A stretch of 7,320 bases of DNA from Actinomycetes bacterium (GTDB taxonomy: Bacteria > Actinomycetota > Actinomycetes > S36-B12 > UBA10799). A program made the position numbers and the translations under genes. Below, piece by piece: positions 1 through 7,320 of the stretch; position 1 is the first letter of the stretch; each line of letters starts with the position of its first letter. The notes under the pieces are model-generated. The model was not told the origin of the DNA and searched no databases. It saw only the letters and a list, made by a program, of their open reading frames with translations. The stretch lies in assembly GCA_029779995.1 (NCBI GenBank), contig JAKOZM010000445.1, positions 1 through 7,320 of the forward strand. Direction: 5' to 3'.

Positions 1-1221
<1,221 letters not shown>

Positions 1222-1809
1222 CTAGCTGATGACTCCCGCGCGAAGTCCCACTGCCACGGCTTGAGCGCGGTCGGCCGCGTGCAGTTTGCGGAAGAGTCGC
1301 CTGGCGTGGGTCTTGATGGTGTCCTCGGAGAGGTACAACTCCCGGCCGATCTCGCCATTGGACAATCCGCGTGACATCCCGTGCAGGACCTGGGTCTCGC
1401 GTTCGGAGAGGTGGAACTCGACGACCGGGGCGCTGCGAGGGCGACCGTCGGCGCCGACGTGTTGGATGGCCAGTGCCATCTCCAACTTGGTGGCATCCTT
1501 GCTGATGTAGCCCGCGGCCCCGTTGGCCACGGCAGTGGCGACCGCCTGCGGGTCCTCGCCGGCGGTGAGCATGACGATCCGGACGCCCGGATCGGAGTGC
1601 AGCAGTCGTCGGGCACATTCCAGCCCGCTCATGCCCGGCATCCGCACATCCAGCAGAACCAGGTCGGGACGTTCCATCACGTAGCGTGACAGGGCCTCTT
1701 CCCCGCTGCTGGCCAAGGCCACCGCCCGCACTCCCGGCAGGGTGCTCACCAGCCGCCGGAGTCCATCGCGAACTGCGGGTGCATCATCGACGATCAGTAC
1801 GGAGGTCAC
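1222..1809 (-). CDS. bldM: BldM-like LuxR/NarL-family response regulator
   Basis: A 195-residue DNA-binding response regulator. The receiver domain spans about 1-120, with acidic pocket Asp8/Asp9, phospho-acceptor position Asp54 (LLDVRMPG), Thr82 and Lys104 (YISKD). The C-terminal LuxR-type helix-turn-helix covers about 132-193: LSERETQVLHGMSRGLSNGEIGRELYL followed by SEDTIKTHARRLFRKL. The start MTSVLIVDD and the region from HGMS to the end closely resemble Streptomyces BldM as I remember it. BldM is an orphan regulator that works without classical phosphorylation and forms homodimers or heterodimers with WhiI to control developmental genes. No sensor kinase gene is adjacent here, which fits an orphan regulator. 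I chose GTG at 1809 because GAGGTG lies 9 nt upstream. A GTG at 1821 (four residues longer, MEGP) overlaps that Shine-Dalgarno and is less likely. The gene follows the TPR-like gene after 94 nt and precedes guaB by 18 nt. Confidence 0.9.
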   Translation of the reverse strand: MTSVLIVDDAPAVRDGLRRLVSTLPGVRAVALASSGEEALSRYVMERPDLVLLDVRMPGMSGLECARRLLHSDPGVRIVMLTAGEDPQAVATAVANGAAGYISKDATKLEMALAIQHVGADGRPRSAPVVEFHLSERETQVLHGMSRGLSNGEIGRELYLSEDTIKTHARRLFRKLHAADRAQAVAVGLRAGVIS

Positions 1810-1845
1810 GGGCCCTTCCACCTCATTTCTTCAACTATTCCCCCT

Positions 1846-1879
1846 ATCGGCGTACATTGAGCAGGGCTTGAACGCCGAT
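1846..1879. repeat. 8-bp perfect inverted repeat upstream of bldM
   Basis: ATCGGCGT (1846-1853) and ACGCCGAT (1872-1879) form perfect arms separated by 18 nt, in the 94-nt gap between the TPR-like gene and bldM. The arms lie 37 to 70 nt upstream of the chosen bldM start. This could be a split operator (arm centres 26 bp apart, about two and a half helical turns) or a stem-loop in the message. There is no U-run, so it is a poor terminator candidate. Which factor would bind is unknown. Confidence 0.45.
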
Positions 1880-1903
1880 TCGTCTTCACGACGGGGCGGA
1901 AGG

Positions 1904-2791
1904 CTACTGAGCAGCGCGCTGCAGCGCACGGATGTCGGCGCGCGCGTCCCACCGGGCCGCGAGATCACCGGTCAGGCCCTCACGCAGCGTGGCGGTGATC
2001 GTGGCCGCCGCCGCGAAGTGCTGCTGGGCCACTTTCGCATCGGTCTGCGCGACCAACGCGGCCAGTACGGCGTGGGTGGGCCACGCGACGGCGAGGAATC
2101 CCATCGTCGTGCTGAGCATCAGGGAGCGGCGCAGATTGGGGATGGCCTCAGCGCGCTGGCCGGCGTCGATCTGACTGACAGCGGTGAACAGCAGACTCTT
2201 GGCGACATGCCGAGGCGCCGTCGCCGCTTCGGCCGCGGCCAGCGCCCGCCGGGCATGTTCGACCGCCCTCGGTGGATCCGAGGACAGCAGTGCGACCTCA
2301 CATTGCACCCAGGACAATCGGACGCGGTGTCGCCACCACATGGGGGCGCTGGCTGGGTCGGCCGCCACCCGTTCCAGCAGTGACGAGGCCTGCGAGATCA
2401 TCGTGGTCGCCGTCAGCGCATCCTGTAGCCCGACGGCATCGGCGGACAGACCCGTCATGGCCTCGATCGCGGCTCCGGGGGTAGCCGCGCTGGACATCGC
2501 TTCCCGATCGGCCAGCAGGGCCGCATCATGCACGCCCAGTTGCCGCAGCAGACTGGCGCGAAGCGATCGTGCCATCGAATACTCAGGGGTGCCTGTGGAG
2601 ATCTGCTCGACGATGTCGAGTGCTTCCCCGTACCTCCCACATGCCCCCAGCGCGACGGCCCGCAACCAGCGTTCGTACACCAGCGAACGGCCGTCGAGGT
2701 CGGTCAACGCATCCAGCAGGGGAATGGCGTCATTGATCGCCCCATGGAACACCGCCCACTCCGCACGCTCAAGACCGGGGTGAAGCGCCAT
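1904..2791 (-). CDS. TPR-like all-helical protein of unknown function
   Basis: I do not recognise this 295-residue protein. It is rich in Ala and Leu, with no signal peptide, no membrane segment and no catalytic motif that I can see, so it is probably cytosolic. Several stretches look like helix-turn-helix pairs of the tetratricopeptide type: about 38-64 (YERWLRAVALGACGRYGEAL), about 155-187 (VQCEVALLSSDPPRAVEHARRAL) and about 197-228 (KSLLFTAVSQIDAGQRAEAI). Such solenoids usually bind other proteins. The ATG at 2791 is fixed by an in-frame TGA six bases upstream. No Shine-Dalgarno is visible, but the gene starts 20 nt after merR, so coupled translation is plausible. Coding is supported by the full-length frame, the tight spacing and the strongly GC-rich third positions. 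Lying between a cobalamin-type MerR gene and bldM, it may modulate one of those regulators; this is inference only. It sits near the place of the uncharacterised Rv3415c in M. tuberculosis, but I cannot confirm homology. Confidence 0.85.
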   Translation of the reverse strand: MALHPGLERAEWAVFHGAINDAIPLLDALTDLDGRSLVYERWLRAVALGACGRYGEALDIVEQISTGTPEYSMARSLRASLLRQLGVHDAALLADREAMSSAATPGAAIEAMTGLSADAVGLQDALTATTMISQASSLLERVAADPASAPMWWRHRVRLSWVQCEVALLSSDPPRAVEHARRALAAAEAATAPRHVAKSLLFTAVSQIDAGQRAEAIPNLRRSLMLSTTMGFLAVAWPTHAVLAALVAQTDAKVAQQHFAAAATITATLREGLTGDLAARWDARADIRALQRAAQ

Positions 2792-2811
2792 GGATCAAGA
2801 CTATTGCCGAC

Positions 2812-3669
2812 TCACACGTGGCTGCGAACGAAGTTGACGGCTTGCTGGAGATCACCAAGATGCGGCCAGGGCGTCGGGGTCGTCCAGCCAGGCCCGGCCG
2901 CGGCCAGCGCGGGCCTCGGCCGCAGCCCCGGCACCTGGTCGAAACCGTGGAGGTCTGCGTTGTCCTGCAACTGCGCCCACAAGATGATTACCCCTGGATG
3001 CAGGCGTTTCGCCGCTTCGCCCAGGGTGCGGGCAGGAGTGCGCGCGGTCAGCAGTTCGGCACCCACACCGTTCTCAGCCAACGCGGCGCGCAGCGCGTAC
3101 ATGGGCAGGACGTGATCCTCTGAGGCAGTCGCTGCGATCAGCACTCCCTCGCGGCGCACTGGCCGGTCGATCATGAGCCCAGCCGTCACCGCGTCGGACA
3201 GCACATGTTCGACGTCGATCCCCACCTGATCGCGTTCCCACTGCTCCCCCGCCTTCTCCAACACCGGCCGCACCACGCTTTCCCAGGTAGGTAGCACCCC
3301 CTTGTCGCGCACCGCCTCGGCGATCATCGAGGCGCAGCGCTGCCCGTCCAGCGCCTGGGCGGCCTCCCACAACGACCGCACCCGGTGAGGCATCAGCTCG
3401 CGGGGACTGTCGGGCACGCAAACCACAGGCTCCGGGGCGCCATCCCTGACCTGCGCCGCCGCATCGGCGACCGGCACCCCGCTGCGGATCAGCCGCTGCA
3501 TTGCCACCAACCGGTCGACATCCTCAGGGGTGTAGCGCCGGTGGGAGCCCTCGCTGCGCGCCGACGGCTCGATCCCATAGCGGTGGGCCCATGTCCGCAG
3601 AGTGGCCGGCGAGATCCCCAGCTGCCGGGCCACCGCACCTGAGGACAGGGTGACCGCCGATTTCGCCAT
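2812..3669 (-). CDS. MerR-family regulator with CarH-like cobalamin-binding architecture
   Basis: This 285-residue protein has three parts. An N-terminal MerR winged helix covers about 8-75 (GAVARQLGISPATLRTWAHR, then SHRRYTPEDVDRL). A helical bundle at about 95-170 carries the W-x9-EH motif typical of B12-binding bundles (Trp144, Glu154, His155). A Rossmann-like domain runs from about 174 to 285. In CarH/LitR photoreceptors the Rossmann domain holds an E/D-x-H-x-x-G motif whose His ligates cobalt. Here the same place reads E184-D-H186-V-L-P189, so Glu and His are kept but Gly is replaced by Pro. The SxL position reads LWAQL, while GPGW (259-262) resembles the later Gly-rich loop. Binding of cobalamin is therefore possible but not assured. 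The ATG at 3669 is fixed by an in-frame TAG seven codons upstream; the preceding CGGGGA is a weak Shine-Dalgarno. The gene is divergent from whiB3 and 20 nt ahead of the TPR-like gene. It may regulate itself and whiB3 through the shared 220-nt gap (inference). Confidence 0.9.
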   Translation of the reverse strand: MAKSAVTLSSGAVARQLGISPATLRTWAHRYGIEPSARSEGSHRRYTPEDVDRLVAMQRLIRSGVPVADAAAQVRDGAPEPVVCVPDSPRELMPHRVRSLWEAAQALDGQRCASMIAEAVRDKGVLPTWESVVRPVLEKAGEQWERDQVGIDVEHVLSDAVTAGLMIDRPVRREGVLIAATASEDHVLPMYALRAALAENGVGAELLTARTPARTLGEAAKRLHPGVIILWAQLQDNADLHGFDQVPGLRPRPALAAAGPGWTTPTPWPHLGDLQQAVNFVRSHV

Positions 3670-3719
3670 TCCCCGAGTGTTACCCGACTACAGCACACGC
3701 GCACCTTTTCACCGGACGT

Positions 3720-3734
3720 GTCGGCAGTGCCGAC
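3720..3734. promoter_or_regulatory. 15-bp palindrome in the merR-whiB3 divergent intergenic region
   Basis: GTCGGCA-g-TGCCGAC is a perfect 7-1-7 palindrome. It lies 50 nt upstream of the merR start and about 97 nt upstream of the whiB3 -35 box. MerR-family proteins bind dyad operators in their own promoters, so it is a candidate operator for the neighbouring regulator. No experiment-like evidence is available from the sequence, and I found no perfect second copy in the window. Confidence 0.45.
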
Positions 3735-3831
3735 CATAAGACTCCTTGACCACTCCTTTACAGAAAACCTGCATCAGCGTTCATCTATTGGGGATCAGAT
3801 AAGGACAACAAAATCGTTGCAGGAAAAAGGG

Positions 3832-3860
3832 TTGACACGGTTTTGAAACGTTATTATCGT
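3832..3860 (+). promoter_or_regulatory. Probable housekeeping promoter of whiB3
   Basis: TTGACA (3832-3837) matches the -35 consensus exactly. With a 17-nt spacer the -10 would be TATCGT (3855-3860); a better-looking TATTAT at 3852-3857 gives only a 14-nt spacer. Transcription would start near 3866-3868, leaving a short leader of about 22 nt. The surrounding 3757-3862 is markedly more AT-rich than the rest of the window, as expected for a promoter region in a GC-rich genome. Confidence 0.6.
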
Positions 3861-3889
3861 AGGGTGTACAGCAGAAAGAAGGGGTCATC

Positions 3890-4183
3890 ATGGCAGAGCT
3901 CTCCCGGCTTCCCGGCACAAATACCGACCATTGGGACTGGCAGATGCATGGCGCCTGCCGGGGCGAGAACTCCGCCGTCTTCTTCCACCCCGAAGGTGAG
4001 CGGGGCGCTGCCCGCGTCGTACGCACCAATCGCGCCAAGGCCATCTGCGCCGAGTGCCCGGTACGCAAGATGTGCTTGGAACATGCGCTCGCCGTGCGTG
4101 AGCCCTATGGCATCTGGGGCGGCCTCGGCGAGGACGAACTGGCCAGCCTCTACCAGCAGCGCAAACTCGGCATCGCTGTTTAA
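3890..4183 (+). CDS. whiB3: WhiB-family iron-sulfur transcription regulator (WhiB3/WhiD type)
   Basis: A 97-residue cytosolic regulator that should bind a redox- and NO-sensitive [4Fe-4S] cluster through four cysteines, Cys23, Cys53, Cys56 and Cys62 (C-x29-C-x2-C-x5-C). These are the same positions I recall for M. tuberculosis WhiB3. The family signature GIWGG is at 74-78, and a basic tail (QQRK) follows. The N-terminus LPGTNTDHWDWQMHGACRG and the block FFHPEGERG resemble WhiB3 and Streptomyces WhiD rather than WhiB1 or WhiB2. WhiB3 contacts the principal sigma factor and controls redox-linked lipid synthesis in mycobacteria; WhiD is needed for spore maturation in Streptomyces. Which role applies here cannot be read from the sequence. 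The start ATG has the strong Shine-Dalgarno AGAAGGGG ending 5 nt upstream. It is the only plus-strand gene in the window and is bracketed by its own promoter and terminator, so it is probably monocistronic. Confidence 0.95.
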   Translation: MAELSRLPGTNTDHWDWQMHGACRGENSAVFFHPEGERGAARVVRTNRAKAICAECPVRKMCLEHALAVREPYGIWGGLGEDELASLYQQRKLGIAV

Positions 4184-4187
4184 GACC

Positions 4188-4221
4188 TGCCGCATCCAGC
4201 CCCCTCCCCTGTGATGCGGCA
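4188..4221 (+). terminator. First hairpin downstream of whiB3
   Basis: TGCCGCATC (4188-4196) pairs perfectly with GATGCGGCA (4213-4221) around a 16-nt pyrimidine-rich loop, starting 4 nt after the whiB3 stop. It has no U-run of its own and directly precedes the stronger hairpin, so it may protect the 3' end or act as part of a tandem terminator. Confidence 0.55.
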
Positions 4222-4222
4222 C

Positions 4223-4266
4223 GAGGGCCCTGGGCATTGCCCGCCCGGGGCCCTCATTTCTTTTCT
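4223..4266 (+). terminator. Intrinsic terminator of whiB3
   Basis: A GC-rich stem of 13 pairs (GAGGGCCC at 4223-4230 with GGGCCCTC at 4248-4255, a T-G pair, then GGGC with GCCC) closes on a 7-nt loop. It is followed by the T-rich tail ATTTCTTTTCT. The tail is on the plus strand, so it ends whiB3 transcription. The membrane-protein gene from the other strand ends within the tail (stop at 4265-4267), and the stem could also slow convergent transcription. Confidence 0.85.
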
Positions 4267-4924
4267 ACCCGATGAGCTTGAGGATCCCACCGATCAGCAA
4301 CAGTAGGCCGATCACGATCATCACGACCGCAGCCACCGATGTGTTGTTCGTCTGCAACCACTCCCGCGCACGCTCCAGTCGTGCCAGCGTCTTGTCGCCG
4401 CCGAGCAGGAACACGATCAGCGGCCCCGCCACACTCGCAGCCCCCACGGCGACGAAGACCACCAAGGCCCCCGCCGATGGCGCGAAGCCGAGGCCACTGG
4501 TCCCGATGGCCAGGCCGGCGGCCAGCGCCATCAGCAGTTCTTTCGGGTTCGCAGCAGACATCAGGATCCCGTAGCGAAGCGCCTCACGCGAGCCGGCATT
4601 CATCAGGCTGGTCAACCAGGGTGGGGTGTGATCGACCGTGCGGCCGAGCCACATCCGCACACCCATCACGAGCACGAGTACGCCCAGAATGACGCGCAGC
4701 CAAGTCAGCCAGCCCCGGGGCTCGTCTTGCTGCTCCAGGGCGCCGGCCATGAGGATAAACAGGATCGTCACCGCCGTGAGCCCGGTCACCCAGGTCACGA
4801 CGTAGGTCACCGATGTGGGCCGTGCGTGAGGTGTGAAGAGCATGACGATGGCGATGACCACCGGCAGCGGAGATGCGAACACTCCGACGGCAAACGGCAG
4901 AATGCCCATGATCAGTTCAAGCAC
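4265..4924 (-). CDS. GAP/SfLAP-like six-helix integral membrane protein
   Basis: A 219-residue, very hydrophobic inner-membrane protein with about six transmembrane segments (roughly 3-30, 38-61, 74-92, 117-142, 151-174, 196-217). The motifs SPLPVVIAIVMLFTP (18-32) near the first helix and SAANPKELLMALAAG (123-137) are characteristic of the GAP family (related to the mycobacterial sulfolipid/glycolipid-addressing proteins and the LysE-type exporter fold). Members are thought to export lipids or small molecules. The substrate here is unknown, and the family call rests on remembered motifs. The GTG at 4924 gives the longest frame but has no Shine-Dalgarno; ATG at 4909 is the main alternative and has none either. 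A 9-bp inverted repeat abuts the GTG. The gene follows groEL1 in the same direction but is separated from it by 324 nt and a probable terminator, so it likely has its own promoter or a structured leader. Confidence 0.85.
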   Translation of the reverse strand: MLELIMGILPFAVGVFASPLPVVIAIVMLFTPHARPTSVTYVVTWVTGLTAVTILFILMAGALEQQDEPRGWLTWLRVILGVLVLVMGVRMWLGRTVDHTPPWLTSLMNAGSREALRYGILMSAANPKELLMALAAGLAIGTSGLGFAPSAGALVVFVAVGAASVAGPLIVFLLGGDKTLARLERAREWLQTNNTSVAAVVMIVIGLLLLIGGILKLIG

Positions 4925-4961
4925 CCGGCCATTGTCGAGGTTGGGGACGGGTAATGGCCGG
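4925..4961 (-). repeat. 9-bp inverted repeat directly before the GAP-like gene
   Basis: CCGGCCATT (4925-4933) and AATGGCCGG (4953-4961) are perfect arms with a 19-nt spacer. On the minus strand the second arm ends exactly at the GTG start codon. If transcribed, the hairpin would occlude the ribosome site; as DNA it could be a two-half-site operator. Confidence 0.5.
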
Positions 4962-5011
4962 TTGGGCGCTGGAATGGACGCCGCGGGGTGGGCTATGCAG
5001 GTTCGCGCTCG

Positions 5012-5056
5012 TTGGTTCCCTTTCCGCTAGGAGGCTCATGGCGGAATGTGAACCAA
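5012..5056. repeat. 45-nt near-palindrome between groEL1 and the GAP-like gene
   Basis: TTGGTTC (5012-5018) pairs with GAACCAA (5050-5056) and TTCCGC (5022-5027) with GCGGAA (5041-5046) on the same dyad axis. They are separated by a 3-by-3 internal loop that itself includes one C-G pair. Seven plus six perfect pairs make a stable hairpin on either strand. No U-run follows on the minus strand, so it is a weak intrinsic terminator; it could be an operator or a leader-RNA hairpin. Confidence 0.5.
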
Positions 5057-5092
5057 GTGTCGGGTACTGCTCGATTGGGCGTTGCCTCGCCG

Positions 5093-5171
5093 CAGCCGTT
5101 CGTGCTGGGCACAGCCGATCGTCAGGCTTAGCCACGACACGCCGAACCGATGTACAACAGACGAACGGCTG
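5093..5171 (-). ncRNA. Candidate multibranched structured RNA element
   Basis: CAGCCGTTCGT (5093-5103) and ACGAACGGCTG (5161-5171) are a perfect 11-bp inverted repeat enclosing 57 nt. Inside are GCTG-GGCA-CAGC (5104-5115) and a stem of TCGT/ACGA plus GGC/GCC with a 2-nt bulge (5119-5137). The fold is a closed multiloop. The minus strand is suggested because both flanking genes run that way, but the strand is not proven. It could be part of a leader of the membrane-protein gene, a small RNA, or a chance arrangement. Confidence 0.3.
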
Positions 5172-5186
5172 GCCATGCGCCCCCAA

Positions 5187-5234
5187 AACGCCATCGGCGC
5201 CGAACCCCCCGCTGAGGAAGGGTTCGACGCCGGT
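5187..5234 (-). terminator. Probable transcription terminator of the groES-groEL1 operon
   Basis: Fifteen nt after the groEL1 stop, a 15-nt arm (5193-5207) pairs with 5220-5234 at 13 of 15 positions, including seven uninterrupted pairs (CGAACCC with GGGTTCG) closing a 12-nt loop. On the minus strand the stem is followed by GGCG and a run of four T (5186-5189), a short tail that is acceptable for actinobacterial terminators. Confidence 0.65.
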
Positions 5235-5248
5235 GGAGGTGAGGCGAT

Positions 5249-6892
<1,644 letters not shown>

Positions 6893-6904
6893 CTATGAGG
6901 ATGC

Positions 6905-6947
6905 GAAGGCCCCTGGCGCCCCGGTCAAATGGGGTCCAGGGGCCTTC
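6905..6947 (-). promoter_or_regulatory. Intergenic hairpin between groES and groEL1
   Basis: GAAGGCCCCTGG (6905-6916) and CCAGGGGCCTTC (6936-6947) form a 12-bp perfect stem, with three more inner C-G pairs after a 2-nt mismatch. It begins 17 nt after the groES stop and ends 24 nt before the groEL1 start. No U-run follows on the minus strand, so full termination is unlikely. It more probably attenuates transcription, or is a processing or stability element that sets the GroES to GroEL1 ratio. Confidence 0.7.
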
Positions 6948-6964
6948 ACACGCGGTGTTTGTGA

Positions 6965-7264
6965 CTACTTCTCGACAACTGCCAGCACGTCGCGGGCGGA
7001 CAGGATCAAGTAGTCCTCGCCCTCGAACTTGATCTCGGTGCCTCCGTACTTGGAGTACACGACGACATCGCCGACGCTGATGTCCATCGGAATGCGCTTC
7101 TCGCCGTCCTCGTCGAAGCGGCCCGGGCCCACGGCCAGAACCTTGCCCTCTTGGGGCTTCTCCTTGGCTGTGTCAGGAATGACCAGCCCGGATGCGGTGG
7201 TCTGCTCTGCGTCGAGCTGCTGCACGAGGATGCGATCCTCAAGCGGCTTAATGGCGACCGACAC
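6965..7264 (-). CDS. groES: Co-chaperonin GroES (Hsp10)
   Basis: A 99-residue subunit of the heptameric lid that caps the GroEL ring. It is complete and of normal length: [13 protein letters not shown] at the N-terminus, the GroEL-binding mobile loop at about 17-34 ([18 protein letters not shown]), then [36 protein letters not shown] and the C-terminal strand DVLAVVEK. The start is GTG at 7264, supported by the strong Shine-Dalgarno GGGGAGG six nt upstream (7271-7277); the next in-frame candidates would cut the first strand. It is the first gene of the groES-groEL1 operon, 84 nt ahead of groEL1. Only 56 nt of upstream sequence is available, with no complete HrcA-binding CIRCE element, so its heat-shock control cannot be judged from this window. 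Confidence 0.98.
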   Translation of the reverse strand: MSVAIKPLEDRILVQQLDAEQTTASGLVIPDTAKEKPQEGKVLAVGPGRFDEDGEKRIPMDISVGDVVVYSKYGGTEIKFEGEDYLILSARDVLAVVEK

Positions 7265-7320
7265 GGTCTACCTCCCCTTTGTTGGGTTGTTAAACGGACT
7301 CTGTGCTACTTGGGTCCTAG

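Larger units (their letters stand above)
4925..5248. other. 324-nt gene-free region dense in inverted repeats
   Basis: I find no convincing gene here. Frames that stay open have mixed third positions and no protein-like composition. From the groEL side it contains a probable terminator hairpin (5193-5234), an 11-bp stem enclosing smaller stems (5093-5171), a 45-nt near-palindrome (5012-5056) and a 9-bp inverted repeat at the next start codon (4925-4961). The hexamer GGTTCG or its complement CGAACC recurs at 5000, 5143, 5201 and 5221, with near matches at 5014 (GGTTCC) and 5049 (TGAACC). No tRNA, rRNA or known riboswitch signature was recognised. Confidence 0.6.

Noticed and set aside
3670..3889. 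CarH/LitR-type operator repeats (TnTACA-like) near merR
   Set aside because: Only scattered single matches such as TTTACA (3757 region) and GTACA (3866 region); no properly spaced dyad, so unsupported.
4917..5186. 89-codon minus-strand frame ahead of the GAP-like gene
   Set aside because: Arg/Pro/Ser-rich with no domain, overlaps the stem structures and the start of the next gene in another frame.
5215..5245. T-loop-like GGTTCGA suggesting a tRNA 3' half
   Set aside because: No acceptor, D or anticodon stems fit around it, and it is better explained as one arm of the groEL1 terminator hairpin.
7265..7320. CIRCE (HrcA) element upstream of groES
   Set aside because: Only a TAGCAC half-like match is present on the minus strand (7303-7308); no second arm stands at the required 9-nt spacing. 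A CIRCE element could lie beyond the window edge.

Overview
The window is high-GC DNA with GTG as well as ATG starts. Together with the genes present (a WhiB-family iron-sulfur protein, a BldM-like response regulator, GroEL1 with a histidine-rich tail next to GroES, and a SfLAP/GAP-type membrane protein) this places it in the Actinomycetota, most likely class Actinomycetia. I cannot name a genus. The gene set matches a neighbourhood I recall from other actinobacteria: M. tuberculosis Rv3411c guaB2 to Rv3416 whiB3, Rv3417c groEL1 and Rv3418c groES; and S. coelicolor groES/groEL1, whiD (SCO4767), bldM (SCO4768), guaB2.

Layout, from right to left because all genes but one are on the minus strand. 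(1) groES (7264-6965) and groEL1 (6880-5249) form a bicistronic chaperonin operon. Its 84-nt intergenic gap holds a 12-bp perfect hairpin, and a probable terminator hairpin follows groEL. (2) A 324-nt gene-free stretch (4925-5248) is unusually rich in inverted repeats: four separate stem structures in succession. It ends at the GTG start of a six-helix GAP/SfLAP-like membrane protein (4924-4265). (3) whiB3/whiD (3890-4183) is the only plus-strand gene. It has its own promoter, Shine-Dalgarno sequence and a strong intrinsic terminator. (4) Divergent from it is a regulator series on the minus strand: a MerR protein with a CarH-like cobalamin-binding architecture (3669-2812), an unrecognised TPR-like helical protein (2791-1904), a BldM-like response regulator (1809-1222) and guaB (from 1203, cut by the left edge).

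How they may work together (inference): whiB3 encodes a redox-responsive Fe-S regulator, bldM an atypical response regulator of development, and merR a possible cobalamin- or light-linked sensor. merR and the TPR-like gene are 20 nt apart and bldM and guaB are 18 nt apart, so each pair is probably co-transcribed, and all four may be. The two most interesting points are the degenerate B12 motif of the MerR protein embedded between whiB3 and bldM, and the structured non-coding region between groEL1 and the membrane-protein gene, which could be a cis-acting leader RNA, a small RNA or a set of operators.
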